Source: Falsiroseomonas oryzae (GTDB taxonomy: Bacteria; Pseudomonadota; Alphaproteobacteria; Acetobacterales; Acetobacteraceae). Taken from it: a DNA stretch of 64,000 bases. Within the stretch, counting starts at the first letter, position 1, and each line of letters begins with the position of its first letter. Below, in pieces: positions 44,334-52,414 of the stretch. The stretch spans positions 21,744-85,743 of the forward strand of contig NZ_JAPSMD010000002.1 in assembly GCF_027856955.1 (NCBI RefSeq). Reading direction: 5' to 3'. The translations under genes and the position numbers were made by a program. The notes beneath the pieces were generated by a model that was not told the origin of the DNA, ran no database searches, and saw only the letters and a list, made by a program, of their open reading frames with translations.

Positions 44334-44489
44334 GCCCCGGTTCCCCAGCGATCCCGCGCTTCGGCTCGGACCGGCGGATTCCGCCGTGCCGGACGGGGCG
44401 TGGGTCAGCCATGGCGGTTCGCCGCCTGGCAACCCGGCCGCGCGGGATCTGCGCGGTAACGGCCGCAAGGCCAATAGGAGGCTCGATGG

Positions 44490-44669
44490 ATGGCCGAAGG
44501 TTCGCGAACCGGCCTGACTGAGGGCGAAGCGCGGGAGATCCACCGCCTGTTGATCCAGGGGTGGGCCTTCTCTGTCTTCGCTTCGATGGGCGCCCACATC
44601 CTGGTGTGGCTGTGGCGTCCGCTTGTCTACGCGGGCCAGACGGTGCCGCCGGACTGGCGCTTCTTCTGA
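44490..44669 (+). CDS. pufB: LH1 light-harvesting beta polypeptide
   Basis: 59 residues. GLTEGEAREIHRLLIQGW, then the single membrane helix with the bacteriochlorophyll ligand His36 (GAHILVWLWRP) and aromatic residues that hydrogen-bond the pigment. TAGGAGG lies 9-15 bases upstream of ATG 44490. The order pufB-pufA is the normal one. An ATG 4 bases earlier is out of frame. Confidence 0.96.
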   Translation: MAEGSRTGLTEGEAREIHRLLIQGWAFSVFASMGAHILVWLWRPLVYAGQTVPPDWRFF

Positions 44670-44693
44670 AACCGGACGAAGGAGAGCAAGTCC

Positions 44694-44873
44694 ATGCACA
44701 AGATCTGGATGGTGGTTGATCCGCGACGGTCGCTGTTCCTGGCGATGATCGCGGTCATCGCGGTGGCGACGATCCTGCACTTCGTCGTCATGAGCTCGCC
44801 CCGCTACTGCGACCACTGGGGCTGGTGCGCGACGTCCGCCACCTTCACGCCGGGTCAGCCCGTCGGAAGGTAG
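44694..44873 (+). CDS. pufA: LH1 light-harvesting alpha polypeptide
   Basis: 59 residues. The N-terminus [17 protein letters not shown] is typical, and His29 (ILHFVV) should ligate bacteriochlorophyll. The C-terminal tail after the helix (about residue 34 on) is about 25 residues and has two cysteines, Cys39 and Cys45, in YCDHWGWCA, which is not seen in the textbook Rhodobacter alpha chain. AAGGAGAG precedes the start. A strong hairpin follows in the gap to pufL. Confidence 0.95.
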   Translation: MHKIWMVVDPRRSLFLAMIAVIAVATILHFVVMSSPRYCDHWGWCATSATFTPGQPVGR

Positions 44874-44896
44874 CGGCAGTCGCCGATGTCGCTCCG

Positions 44897-44939
44897 CGGC
44901 AGTGGGCGAGGCAAGCACAGCGGGCCTCGCCCGCTGTCG
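44897..44939 (+). other. pufA-pufL intercistronic RNA hairpin
   Basis: CAGTGGGCGAGGC (44900-44912) pairs with GCCTCGCCCGCTG (44924-44936) around an 11-base loop, extended by three more pairs outside (one G-T wobble). This 122-bp gap has no gene. Hairpins at this place in Rhodobacter protect the pufBA message from 3' decay and give more LH1 than reaction centre; the same role is inferred here. Confidence 0.72.
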
Positions 44940-44995
44940 GGGACGACAAGTGGGTTAGGCAGGTCGTTGCCTGGCCAGGATGGGAGTCTCAATCC

Positions 44996-45826
44996 ATGGC
45001 AATGCTGACCTTTGAACAGAAATACCGGGTCCGCGGCGGGACGCTGGTGGGTGGCGACCTTTTCGACTTCTGGATCGGGCCGTTCTGGATCGGCTTCTTC
45101 GGGGTCACCACCGCGTTCTTCACCGTCGTTGGCGTCGCGCTGATCTGCATGGGCGCGGCCATCCAGGGCACGTGGAACCCCTGGCTCATCAACATCCCGC
45201 CGCCCGATCTGGCCTACGGCCTGCGCTTGGCGCCCATGCGCGAAGGCGGGCTGTGGCAGTGGATCACGTTCTGCGCCATCGGCGCCTTCGTGTCCTGGGC
45301 GCTCCGCCAGGCGGAGATCTCGCGCAAGCTCGGCATGGGCTACCACATTCCCGTCGCCTACAGCGTCGCGGTCTTCGCCTATGTCACGCTCGTCGTGATC
45401 CGCCCGCTGCTGATGGGCGCATGGGGTCACGGCTTCCCGTACGGGATCTGGAGCCACCTCGATTGGGTGTCGAACGTCGGCTACCAGCACCTGCACTTCC
45501 ACTACAACCCGGCGCACATGCTGGCGATCACCTTCTTCTTCACCACGGTGCTCGCGCTCGGGATGCATGGCGGCCTCGTTCTGTCGGCGGCCAACCCGCC
45601 GCGTGGCGAGGTCATGAAGGCCGCCGAGCATGAGAACGCCTACTTCCGTGACCTGATCGGCTACTCGATCGGCACCTTGGGCATTCATCGCCTGGGGCTG
45701 TTCCTGGCGCTGTCGGCAGGTTTCTGGAGCGCCGTGTGCATCGTGATCAGCGGCCCGTTCTGGACGCGCGGCTGGCCCGAGTGGTGGGGCTGGTGGCTCA
45801 ACCTGCCCATCTGGCCGCACCGCTAG
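44996..45826 (+). CDS. pufL: Photosynthetic reaction centre L subunit
   Basis: 276 residues, five membrane helices. [34 protein letters not shown], the accessory/special-pair histidine region ([22 protein letters not shown]) and [23 protein letters not shown] (QB and iron site) are intact. ATG 44996 fits the family start; longer in-frame readings go into the hairpin region. Confidence 0.97.
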   Translation: MAMLTFEQKYRVRGGTLVGGDLFDFWIGPFWIGFFGVTTAFFTVVGVALICMGAAIQGTWNPWLINIPPPDLAYGLRLAPMREGGLWQWITFCAIGAFVSWALRQAEISRKLGMGYHIPVAYSVAVFAYVTLVVIRPLLMGAWGHGFPYGIWSHLDWVSNVGYQHLHFHYNPAHMLAITFFFTTVLALGMHGGLVLSAANPPRGEVMKAAEHENAYFRDLIGYSIGTLGIHRLGLFLALSAGFWSAVCIVISGPFWTRGWPEWWGWWLNLPIWPHR

Positions 45827-45844
45827 GCCGAAGGGGGAAGACAC

Positions 45845-46834
45845 ATGACTGCCTTCGTCGTCTACCAGAACATCTTCACCCGGATCCAGGTGCGGCCGCC
45901 AGCACCCTATGCCGGCGTGGAACTGCCGCCCGAGGACCTGAAGCGCGAAGGACAGGGCGGCTTCGTCCACCTGTTCGGTCGCCTCGGTGACGCACAGGTG
46001 GGGCCGATCTACCTCGGCATGCTCGGCGTGCTGTCGATCTTCTTCGGCACGCTGGCCTTCGTGATCATCGGCCTGAACATGCTGGCCTCCGTCCAGTGGG
46101 ACATCATCCAGTTCGTGCGCCAGCTCTTCTGGCTCGCGCTGGAACCGCCTTCGGCGAAGTACGGCCTGAAGTTCCCGCCAATGCGCGAGGGCGGCTGGTG
46201 GCTCGTCACCGGCTTCTTCCTGACGATCTCGATCCTGCTGTGGTGGGCACGCACCTACCGCCGCGCCCGCGCCCTCGGGATGGGCACCCATGTCGCCTGG
46301 GCCTTTGCCGCCGCCATCTGGCTCTACCTGGTGCTGGGCTTCTTCCGGCCGCTCGCGATGGGCAGCTGGAGCGAGGCGGTGCCCTTCGGCATCTTCCCGC
46401 ACCTGGACTGGACCGCGGCGTTCTCCATCCGCTACGGGAACCTCTTCTACAACCCGTTCCACGCGCTCTCGATCGTCTTCCTCTATGGCTCGACGCTGCT
46501 CTTCGCGATGCATGGCGCCACGATCCTGGCGCTGGGCCGCTACGGCGGGGAGCGTGAGCTCGAGCTGATCGCTGATCGCGGCACTGCAGCGGAGCGTGGT
46601 GCCCTCTTCTGGCGCTGGTGCATGGGCTTCAACGCCAGCTTCGAGAGCATCCATCGCTGGGCGTGGTGGTTCGCGGTGCTCTGCCCGCTGACCGGCGGCA
46701 TCGGCATCCTGCTGACTGGCACGGTGGTGGACAATTGGTACCTCTGGGCTGTGGAGCGCCACTTCGCGCCCGCTTATCCGCAACTCTGGGCGCCGGTCGC
46801 CGACCCGGCCCTGGTGCAAGGAGCGCCGCGATGA
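45845..46834 (+). CDS. pufM: Photosynthetic reaction centre M subunit
   Basis: 329 residues, five membrane helices. [25 protein letters not shown] holds the special-pair histidine and the Tyr210-equivalent, and [22 protein letters not shown] the QA and iron ligands. GGGGGAAG precedes the start. The C-terminus is long enough to contact the tetrahaem cytochrome, and the stop overlaps the pufC start (ATGA). Confidence 0.97.
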   Translation: MTAFVVYQNIFTRIQVRPPAPYAGVELPPEDLKREGQGGFVHLFGRLGDAQVGPIYLGMLGVLSIFFGTLAFVIIGLNMLASVQWDIIQFVRQLFWLALEPPSAKYGLKFPPMREGGWWLVTGFFLTISILLWWARTYRRARALGMGTHVAWAFAAAIWLYLVLGFFRPLAMGSWSEAVPFGIFPHLDWTAAFSIRYGNLFYNPFHALSIVFLYGSTLLFAMHGATILALGRYGGERELELIADRGTAAERGALFWRWCMGFNASFESIHRWAWWFAVLCPLTGGIGILLTGTVVDNWYLWAVERHFAPAYPQLWAPVADPALVQGAPR

Positions 46835-47964
46835 GGCCTCTCAAGCTCAACTGGACTGCGCAGGCGGCGATCGTCATCGCCGGCCTGCTGGTCCTCCTGC
46901 TCGTCATCACGAGCTTCGAGCGTCCGCCTGTCCGGTCCAGCCAGAACGGCTTCCGCGGCACGGCCATGGAGCAGGTGCAGAATCCCCGCACGCTGCGCCA
47001 GGTGGTGGCGCGCAACGCGGTGCCCGAGGCTCAGCCGGCGGCGGACCCGCCGACCGACGACTCCGACAAGGCTTCGGCCGTTTACCAGAACGTCCAGGTG
47101 CTTGGGGAGCTGAGCAACGCCCAGTTCCTGCGCATCATGGTGGCGATGACGGAGTGGGTGGTGCCGCAGCATGTCCGGGACGCGGGCAATGGCTGCAACT
47201 ACTGCCACAACCCCGAGAACATGGCCTCCGACGAGGTGTACACGAAGGGCGTCACCCGCCGGATGCTCCAGATGACGCGCACCATCAATGCGGACTGGAG
47301 CAGCCACGTCGCCCAGACCGGCGTCACCTGCTACACCTGCCATCGTGGCCAGCCGGTGCCGGCCAATGTGTGGTCCACCATCACCGACAACCGTGCGGGG
47401 ATGGTCGGGCCGACGGGGCAGAACCGGGCGACAGCGACGATCAACTACAGCTCGCTGCCCTTCGATCCGTTCACCCCGTTCCTCCTGGGTGACCAGGACA
47501 TCCGCAACATCAGCACCACCTGGCACCCGCGGCAGAACAGCGACGACGTGCGGATCGCGGAGTGGACCTACTCCCTGATGATCCACATGTCGCAGGGTCT
47601 CGGCGTCAACTGCACATTCTGCCACAACAGCCGCGCCTTCGCGAGCTGGGAGCAGAGCCCGCCCCAGCGCCTGACCGCCTGGCACGGCATCCGCATGGCG
47701 CGGGCCGTCAACAACGAGTATGTCCAGCCGCTGACCCCTGTCTTCCAGGCGAACAGACTGGGCCACCCCGAGGCGCCGCACCCGCTTCGCGTCGGCCCGA
47801 ACGGCGACGCGCTGAAGGTGAATTGCGCGACCTGCCACCAGGGAGTGAACCGCCCGCTCCTCGGTGCGCCGATGCTGCGTGACTATCCGGAGCTGAACCA
47901 GGTGAGCCGCGGCCCGCTGCGCACCTCCGAGGTGGCTCCGGTCTCCGAGGCGCAACGCAACTAG
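46831..47964 (+). CDS. pufC: Reaction-centre tetrahaem cytochrome c subunit
   Basis: 377 residues with four CxxCH haem sites: CNYCH 122-126, CYTCH 167-171, CTFCH 261-265, CATCH 332-336. It re-reduces the special pair. The N-terminal hydrophobic helix ([19 protein letters not shown], 11-29) is not followed by a lipobox cysteine, so the protein is probably held by an uncleaved helix and not by lipid as in Blastochloris. The start overlaps the pufM stop. Confidence 0.96.
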   Translation: MRPLKLNWTAQAAIVIAGLLVLLLVITSFERPPVRSSQNGFRGTAMEQVQNPRTLRQVVARNAVPEAQPAADPPTDDSDKASAVYQNVQVLGELSNAQFLRIMVAMTEWVVPQHVRDAGNGCNYCHNPENMASDEVYTKGVTRRMLQMTRTINADWSSHVAQTGVTCYTCHRGQPVPANVWSTITDNRAGMVGPTGQNRATATINYSSLPFDPFTPFLLGDQDIRNISTTWHPRQNSDDVRIAEWTYSLMIHMSQGLGVNCTFCHNSRAFASWEQSPPQRLTAWHGIRMARAVNNEYVQPLTPVFQANRLGHPEAPHPLRVGPNGDALKVNCATCHQGVNRPLLGAPMLRDYPELNQVSRGPLRTSEVAPVSEAQRN

Positions 47965-47990
47965 GCAGCGCCTCGAGCCATGACGCGCGC

Positions 47991-48026
47991 GCGGCCGGTA
48001 CGCCCTTGCACGGGGCTGCCGGCCGC
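47991..48026 (+). terminator. Hairpin after pufC, possible puf-operon 3' end
   Basis: GCGGCCGG (47991-47998) pairs with CCGGCCGC (48019-48026), with an inner GCCC/GGGC stem in between. It lies 27 bases after the pufC stop and ends 20 bases before the DedA-like gene. No T-run follows, so it may protect the transcript end more than terminate it. Confidence 0.42.
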
Positions 48027-48046
48027 GGCATGTCCGGGCCCTGAGC

Positions 48047-48484
48047 ATGACCGACCTCTATGCCTACGCAGCACTGTTCGCGGTGGCGCTTGGCGCCGCA
48101 TCCATCCTGCCGCTGCAGTCGGAACCGGTGCTCGTCGGATTGCTGCTGCTGGGGGAGCAGCCCGTGTGGGCGCTGGTGGCGGTCGCGAGCGTCGGCAATA
48201 CGCTCGGTTCCTGCCTCAACTGGCTGCTGGGCCGCTGGATCGAGCATTACCGCGACCGCCGCTGGTTCCCGGTGCCGCCCGACAAGCTTCGGAAGGCGGA
48301 GGGATGGTACCACCGCTGGGGCAAGTGGTCGCTGCTGCTGAGCTGGGCGCCGATCGTCGGCGACCCGTTGACTGTCATTGCCGGCGTGCTGCGCGAGCCC
48401 TTCGGGACCTTCGTGCTGCTGGTCGCCATCGCGAAGACCGGTCGCTACGTGGTTCTGGCGCTCGCCACGCTCGGCCTGTCCTAG
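48047..48484 (+). CDS. Small DedA/YqaA-like (VTT-domain) membrane protein
   Basis: 145 residues, three to four hydrophobic helices. LQSEPVLVGLLLLG, VGNTLGSCLNWLLGRW and SLLLSWAPIVGDPLTVIAGVLREPF match YqaA-type VTT proteins, which are shorter than classical DedA. Homologues may scramble or flip lipids. It lies between pufC and crtI on the same strand; a role in the photosynthetic membrane is only a guess. Confidence 0.8.
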   Translation: MTDLYAYAALFAVALGAASILPLQSEPVLVGLLLLGEQPVWALVAVASVGNTLGSCLNWLLGRWIEHYRDRRWFPVPPDKLRKAEGWYHRWGKWSLLLSWAPIVGDPLTVIAGVLREPFGTFVLLVAIAKTGRYVVLALATLGLS

Positions 48485-48515
48485 GCGGCGCCCTTCGCGC
48501 GCCGGAGGGAGCGCC

Positions 48516-50024
48516 ATGCTGGATTCGATGAGCGATCCGCGACCGCATGCGGTGGTGATCGGGGCCGGATTCGGCGGGCTCGCCGCCGCGGTGCGGCTCG
48601 GCGCCCGCGGCTGGCGCGTGACAGTGCTGGAGAAGCTCGATGCGCCGGGCGGCCGCGCCTATGTGTTCCGGCAGGACGGGTTCACCTTCGACGCCGGCCC
48701 CACGATCATCACGGCGCCGTACCTGCTGGAAGAGCTTTGGACCCTCTGCGGCCGGCGTATGGCGGACGACGTGCAGTTGCGCGCGATGGACCCATTCTAC
48801 CGCATACGGTTCGACGACGGGACCACGATGGCCTGCAGCGCGGACCCCGAGGCGACCCGCGCCGAAGTCGCGCGCATAGCGCCCGAGGATCTGCCGGGCT
48901 TCGAGCGCTTCATGCGCGACAGCGAGGCCATCTACCGCGTCGCCTTCGGCGAGCTTGCGGACAGATCCTTCCACAGCTTTGGCACCCTGCTGCGTGCGGC
49001 GCCGGACATGGTCCGCCTGCAAGGCTACCGGACCGTCTTCGGCAAGGTTGGCGATTACTTCCGCAACGAGAAGCTGCGCATCGCCTTCAGCTTCCATCCG
49101 CTGCTGATCGGCGGGAATCCGATGACGACCACCGCCTATTACTGCCTGATCGCCCATCTGGAGCGCATGCATGGCGTGCACTACGCCATGGGCGGCATGG
49201 GGGCACTGGTCGACGGAATCGCCAACCTGATCGGCGATCTCTCCGGCCATATCCGCTGCAACGCCGAGGTGGAGGAGATCCTGGTGGAGAACGGCCGCGC
49301 CGCGGGCGTGCGCCTGGCCTCCGGCGAACGGCTCCGGGCGGACATCGTGGTGTCCAATGCCGACGTCGGCTGGACCTATTCGAAGCTCCTGGCGCGCCAT
49401 CCACGCCGGCGCTGGACCGACCGGAAGGTTGCGAGAGCACGCTACTCGATGAGCCTTTTCGTCTGGTATTTCGGAACCAGCCGACGCTTCGACGACGTCT
49501 ACCACCACACCATGGTGCTCGGCCCGCGCTACGAGGGCCTGCTGCATGACATCTTCACCCGCAAGCACCTGGCCGACGACTTCTCGCTCTACCTGCATCG
49601 CCCCACGATGACGGATCCATCGCTGGCGCCACCGGGCTGCGATGCCTTCTATGTGCTGTCGCCCGTGCCGCATCTCGGGAGCGGCGTGGATTGGGCGAGC
49701 CGGGCGGAGCCCTACCGGGCCGCGATCCAGCAGCGCCTGGAGCAGACGGTGATGCCTGGCCTGGGCGATTGCATCGCGACGTCGCGCATCATCACGCCGC
49801 AGGATTTCCGCGACCGCCTGCTCTCGATCAACGGCGCCGCCTTCTCGCTGGAGCCGCAGCTGTTCCAGAGCGCCTGGTTCCGGCCGCACAACCGGAGCGA
49901 GGAAGTGGAAGGACTCTACCTCGTCGGGGCCGGGACGCATCCCGGCGCCGGCGTGCCGGGCGTGATCAGTTCTGCCCGCATCCTGGACCAGTTGGTGCCG
50001 GAAAGGGTTGCCTACCGCCGATAG
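48516..50024 (+). CDS. crtI: Phytoene desaturase
   Basis: 502 residues, FAD enzyme that dehydrogenates phytoene stepwise. VVIGAGFGGLAAAVRL at the N-terminus, GGRAYVFRQDGFTFDAGPTIIT, HYAMGGMGALVDGIANL and the C-terminal GLYLVGAGTHPGAGVPGVISSARIL mark it as CrtI. GGAGGGA precedes ATG 48516. It is the only gene of the three related ones here with the CrtI-type GGxGALV region and long insert. It ends 3 bases from a convergent CrtD paralogue. Confidence 0.93.
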   Translation: MLDSMSDPRPHAVVIGAGFGGLAAAVRLGARGWRVTVLEKLDAPGGRAYVFRQDGFTFDAGPTIITAPYLLEELWTLCGRRMADDVQLRAMDPFYRIRFDDGTTMACSADPEATRAEVARIAPEDLPGFERFMRDSEAIYRVAFGELADRSFHSFGTLLRAAPDMVRLQGYRTVFGKVGDYFRNEKLRIAFSFHPLLIGGNPMTTTAYYCLIAHLERMHGVHYAMGGMGALVDGIANLIGDLSGHIRCNAEVEEILVENGRAAGVRLASGERLRADIVVSNADVGWTYSKLLARHPRRRWTDRKVARARYSMSLFVWYFGTSRRFDDVYHHTMVLGPRYEGLLHDIFTRKHLADDFSLYLHRPTMTDPSLAPPGCDAFYVLSPVPHLGSGVDWASRAEPYRAAIQQRLEQTVMPGLGDCIATSRIITPQDFRDRLLSINGAAFSLEPQLFQSAWFRPHNRSEEVEGLYLVGAGTHPGAGVPGVISSARILDQLVPERVAYRR

Positions 50025-50027
50025 GCG

Positions 50028-51557
50028 TCAGGCGGGCGCGGGCAGGGCGATCGACCGGCGAATGCCGCCGGCCAGGTCCTCCACCACGCGCGCCGCGGCC
50101 AGACGGCCCGACATCGCCGCCATGGGGATGCCAGGTCCCGGATGGACCGATCCGCCTGCGCAGACGAGGCCAGGCAGGCGGCTCGCTCCGCCGGGGCGCG
50201 CGAAGGTGCCCGTCGCGCCATGGCCGGCGCGGCCATACAGTGCCCCGCCGCTGGCCGGGAACAATGCGTCGAAGCCGGTTGGCGTTGTCGGGGTCGCCGA
50301 GTCCGCCGGCAAGGCAAGCTCCAGCCCGCACGCGCGCAACAGCGCCAGCGTGCGCTCGGCCAGCTCCGGCAGGTCTGGGGCCAGATCGCGCCGGTCGCCG
50401 TCGGGCGGCGCGTTGATCAGCAGCAGCAATCGCTCCGCCGCACCTTCGTGGACCTCCCCCGTGCCACGGTCCTGTGCGCACACGTACACGGTCGGGGCGG
50501 CGCAGATCGCCCGTCGCCGGAACACCGCGTCGAACTCCTCGGCGTAGTCCTCGGCGAAGAAGACGTTGTGGTGCGCCAGCGGGAAGCCGGAGGTCGGCAC
50601 ATGCGCGCACCAGGTGACCGCCGACAGCGAGCGCGCAGCGTCGGGCGTATCCGGCGCGGCACCGCGCGCGCCGTCGCCCAGCATGCCCCGGGCCAGGGCC
50701 GCGACGTCGCCGTTGAACACCACGGCCTCGGCCGCGAGGCATTCGCCGTCCGCCAGGCGGACGCCTGCCGCACGCCCGTTCTCGACGAGGACCTCCGCCA
50801 CATGCGCGCCGAAGCGAAAGCGCGCGCCCTGGCGTTCGGCCAGCCCCTGCAGCGCCTGCGCCACGCGCACCATACCCCCGCGCACCAGCCACACGCCGTC
50901 CTGCTCGACATGCGCCACCAGCATCAGCGTTGCCGGCGCCAGGAAGGGCGAGCAGCCGGTATAGGTGGCGTAGCGCCCGAACAGCTGGCGCAGGCGTGGC
51001 TCGTGGAAGTGCTGGCCGAGCGCCCCCCAGAGCGTCCGCCAGGGCGTGGTGCGCCACAGCGCATCCAGCCGGCCCCAACCGACACGGTTCACCAGGTCCA
51101 GCGGCGAGGGCCGCTCGGCTGCGATGAAGGAACCTACAAGCGTGCGGTGGATGTCGGCGCTGCGGGCGCAGAACTCGAGATAGCCGCGCGCCTCCGCGGC
51201 CCCCGCGAAGTCGCCGATCGCCTCGGCGGAGCGGGCGATGTCGGCAAACAGGTCCAGCCGGCCGCCCTGGCGCCAGGCGTGCCGGGCCAGGATGTCCGCC
51301 TCCACCAGATCGAGCGCATCCTCGATCCGCTCGCCCGCATCGGCGAACAGCCCCTCGAAGATCCAGCGCATGGTGAAGACCGTCGGGCCGGCATCCACGC
51401 CGCGCAGCTGACGCATCTTGCCGCCGGCCGCCGCCGCACGTTCCAGCACGAGCACCTCGGCGCCGCGCCGCGCCAGATCCGCCGCGGCCGCCAGTCCGCC
51501 GACGCCGGCGCCAATGACGATCACGCGGCCGCGGCGACGCCCCGTGCCGCCATCCAT
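50028..51557 (-). CDS. CrtD-type methoxyneurosporene dehydrogenase paralogue (copy A)
   Basis: 509 residues. FAD fold VIVIGAGVGGLAAAADL, AGGKMRQLRGVDAGPTVFTMRWIFE and PATLMLVAHVEQDGVWLVRGGMVRVAQAL are CrtD signatures, and the end is CAGGSVHPGPGIPMAAMSGRLAA. CrtD inserts the 3,4 double bond after hydroxylation. A second, clearly homologous gene lies at 55954-57450. It follows the DUF2306-type gene by 3 bases on the same strand. Which copy is the true CrtD cannot be told from sequence alone; the copy next to crtC is the more likely one, leaving this one free for another desaturation. Confidence 0.85.
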   Translation of the reverse strand: MDGGTGRRRGRVIVIGAGVGGLAAAADLARRGAEVLVLERAAAAGGKMRQLRGVDAGPTVFTMRWIFEGLFADAGERIEDALDLVEADILARHAWRQGGRLDLFADIARSAEAIGDFAGAAEARGYLEFCARSADIHRTLVGSFIAAERPSPLDLVNRVGWGRLDALWRTTPWRTLWGALGQHFHEPRLRQLFGRYATYTGCSPFLAPATLMLVAHVEQDGVWLVRGGMVRVAQALQGLAERQGARFRFGAHVAEVLVENGRAAGVRLADGECLAAEAVVFNGDVAALARGMLGDGARGAAPDTPDAARSLSAVTWCAHVPTSGFPLAHHNVFFAEDYAEEFDAVFRRRAICAAPTVYVCAQDRGTGEVHEGAAERLLLLINAPPDGDRRDLAPDLPELAERTLALLRACGLELALPADSATPTTPTGFDALFPASGGALYGRAGHGATGTFARPGGASRLPGLVCAGGSVHPGPGIPMAAMSGRLAAARVVEDLAGGIRRSIALPAPA

Positions 51558-51560
51558 GGC

Positions 51561-52304
51561 TCAGGCCGCCTGGGCGACTGTGCTGCGCCGCTGGCGGGCG
51601 GCCCGGTCGATCGCCAGCCGGTGCCAGATGATGATGGTCAGCCCGACCGCCAACGGGATGGCCCACATGACGGGATGCAGCGCCAGTTCGGGAAGCACGC
51701 GCACCGAGCCGAACGCCATGAAGGCGGTGTAGACCGAGATGCCCGCGCCGACGAGCGCCTTCACATGCTCCTTCAGCCAGTCCTCGCGGCTCGGATGCTC
51801 CTTGGCCAGGAAGACCAGGTTGGTCACGCCTGTCGCCACGCCGACCACCGCCAGGCCGATCAGCAGCTTCTCGCCCATCATCCAGCCCTGGGCCGCGCAA
51901 TTGATGGAGGCGCCGATCACCACCCACTGCCACGCATACATCGCGCGCGTCCGGTTCAGTTCCTGCCGGCTGCGGTTGCGCACCAGCATCCAGCCGTACC
52001 AGGTCAGGTTGATGGTCAGCGTCGCCGCACACAGCATCAGATGGCCGAAGAAGCCGCGCACGAACACCTCGTCGAAGCGCCCGACCAGCTGTGGATGCGT
52101 CCCCATCGGGTCATAGAGCGAGAGCAGGCTCATCGCCAACGCGAAGCTGCCGGTGCAGAGCAGCGCGAGGGTGAAGACCTGGCCCCATCGGCGGTGGTTG
52201 GTACCACCCTTCCTGCCGATCACCGGAACCCAGAAGGCGATCGCCCCCGTGGCGCCCGAGATGATGTGGGCGATCACCAGGGTATGGAAAACCAGCAACT
52301 CCAT
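51561..52304 (-). CDS. DUF2306-like integral membrane protein
   Basis: 247 residues, about seven hydrophobic helices. LVIAHIISGATGAIAFWVPVIGRKGG and the NHRRWGQVFTLALL motif are as in DUF2306 proteins, which carry conserved His residues and may bind haem or metal. No carotenoid enzyme family is recognised in it. It is co-directional and nearly contiguous with the CrtD paralogue, and divergent from the P450. Confidence 0.72.
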   Translation of the reverse strand: MELLVFHTLVIAHIISGATGAIAFWVPVIGRKGGTNHRRWGQVFTLALLCTGSFALAMSLLSLYDPMGTHPQLVGRFDEVFVRGFFGHLMLCAATLTINLTWYGWMLVRNRSRQELNRTRAMYAWQWVVIGASINCAAQGWMMGEKLLIGLAVVGVATGVTNLVFLAKEHPSREDWLKEHVKALVGAGISVYTAFMAFGSVRVLPELALHPVMWAIPLAVGLTIIIWHRLAIDRAARQRRSTVAQAA

Positions 52305-52327
52305 CGCAGGTCCCCTGCGGCCAGAAG

Positions 52328-52345
52328 TGACAATGCCACTTGACA
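52328..52345. promoter_or_regulatory. Degenerate PpsR-like box between the DUF2306 and P450 genes
   Basis: TGACA-ATGCCACT-TGACA has the right spacing and a perfect right half-site, but the left half is TGACA and not TGTCA (one mismatch at a core base). It lies in the 110-bp divergent gap and could bring both flanking operons under PpsR control. Confidence 0.4.
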
Positions 52346-52414
52346 CTTCGGGCTGTAAAGCGGCGCAATCGTAGAGCTGGAAGGCCGATCGACAGGCGGT
52401 TTGGACAGGACGTC

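Noticed and set aside
44330..44521. Possible pufQ before pufB
   Set aside because: The 63-residue product is Arg/Pro-rich with no membrane helix, unlike PufQ, and it overlaps pufB in another frame.
42792..44918. 708-codon minus-strand open frame opposite bchZ and pufBA
   Set aside because: Antisense of bchZ, pufB and pufA; low-complexity composition and no family motif.
44855..46819. 654-codon minus-strand open frame opposite pufL and pufM
   Set aside because: Antisense shadow; the plus strand encodes clear reaction-centre subunits.
50142..52343. 733-codon plus-strand open frame opposite crtD copy A and the DUF2306 gene
   Set aside because: Composition is His/Arg/Gln-rich and without motifs; both minus-strand genes are well supported.
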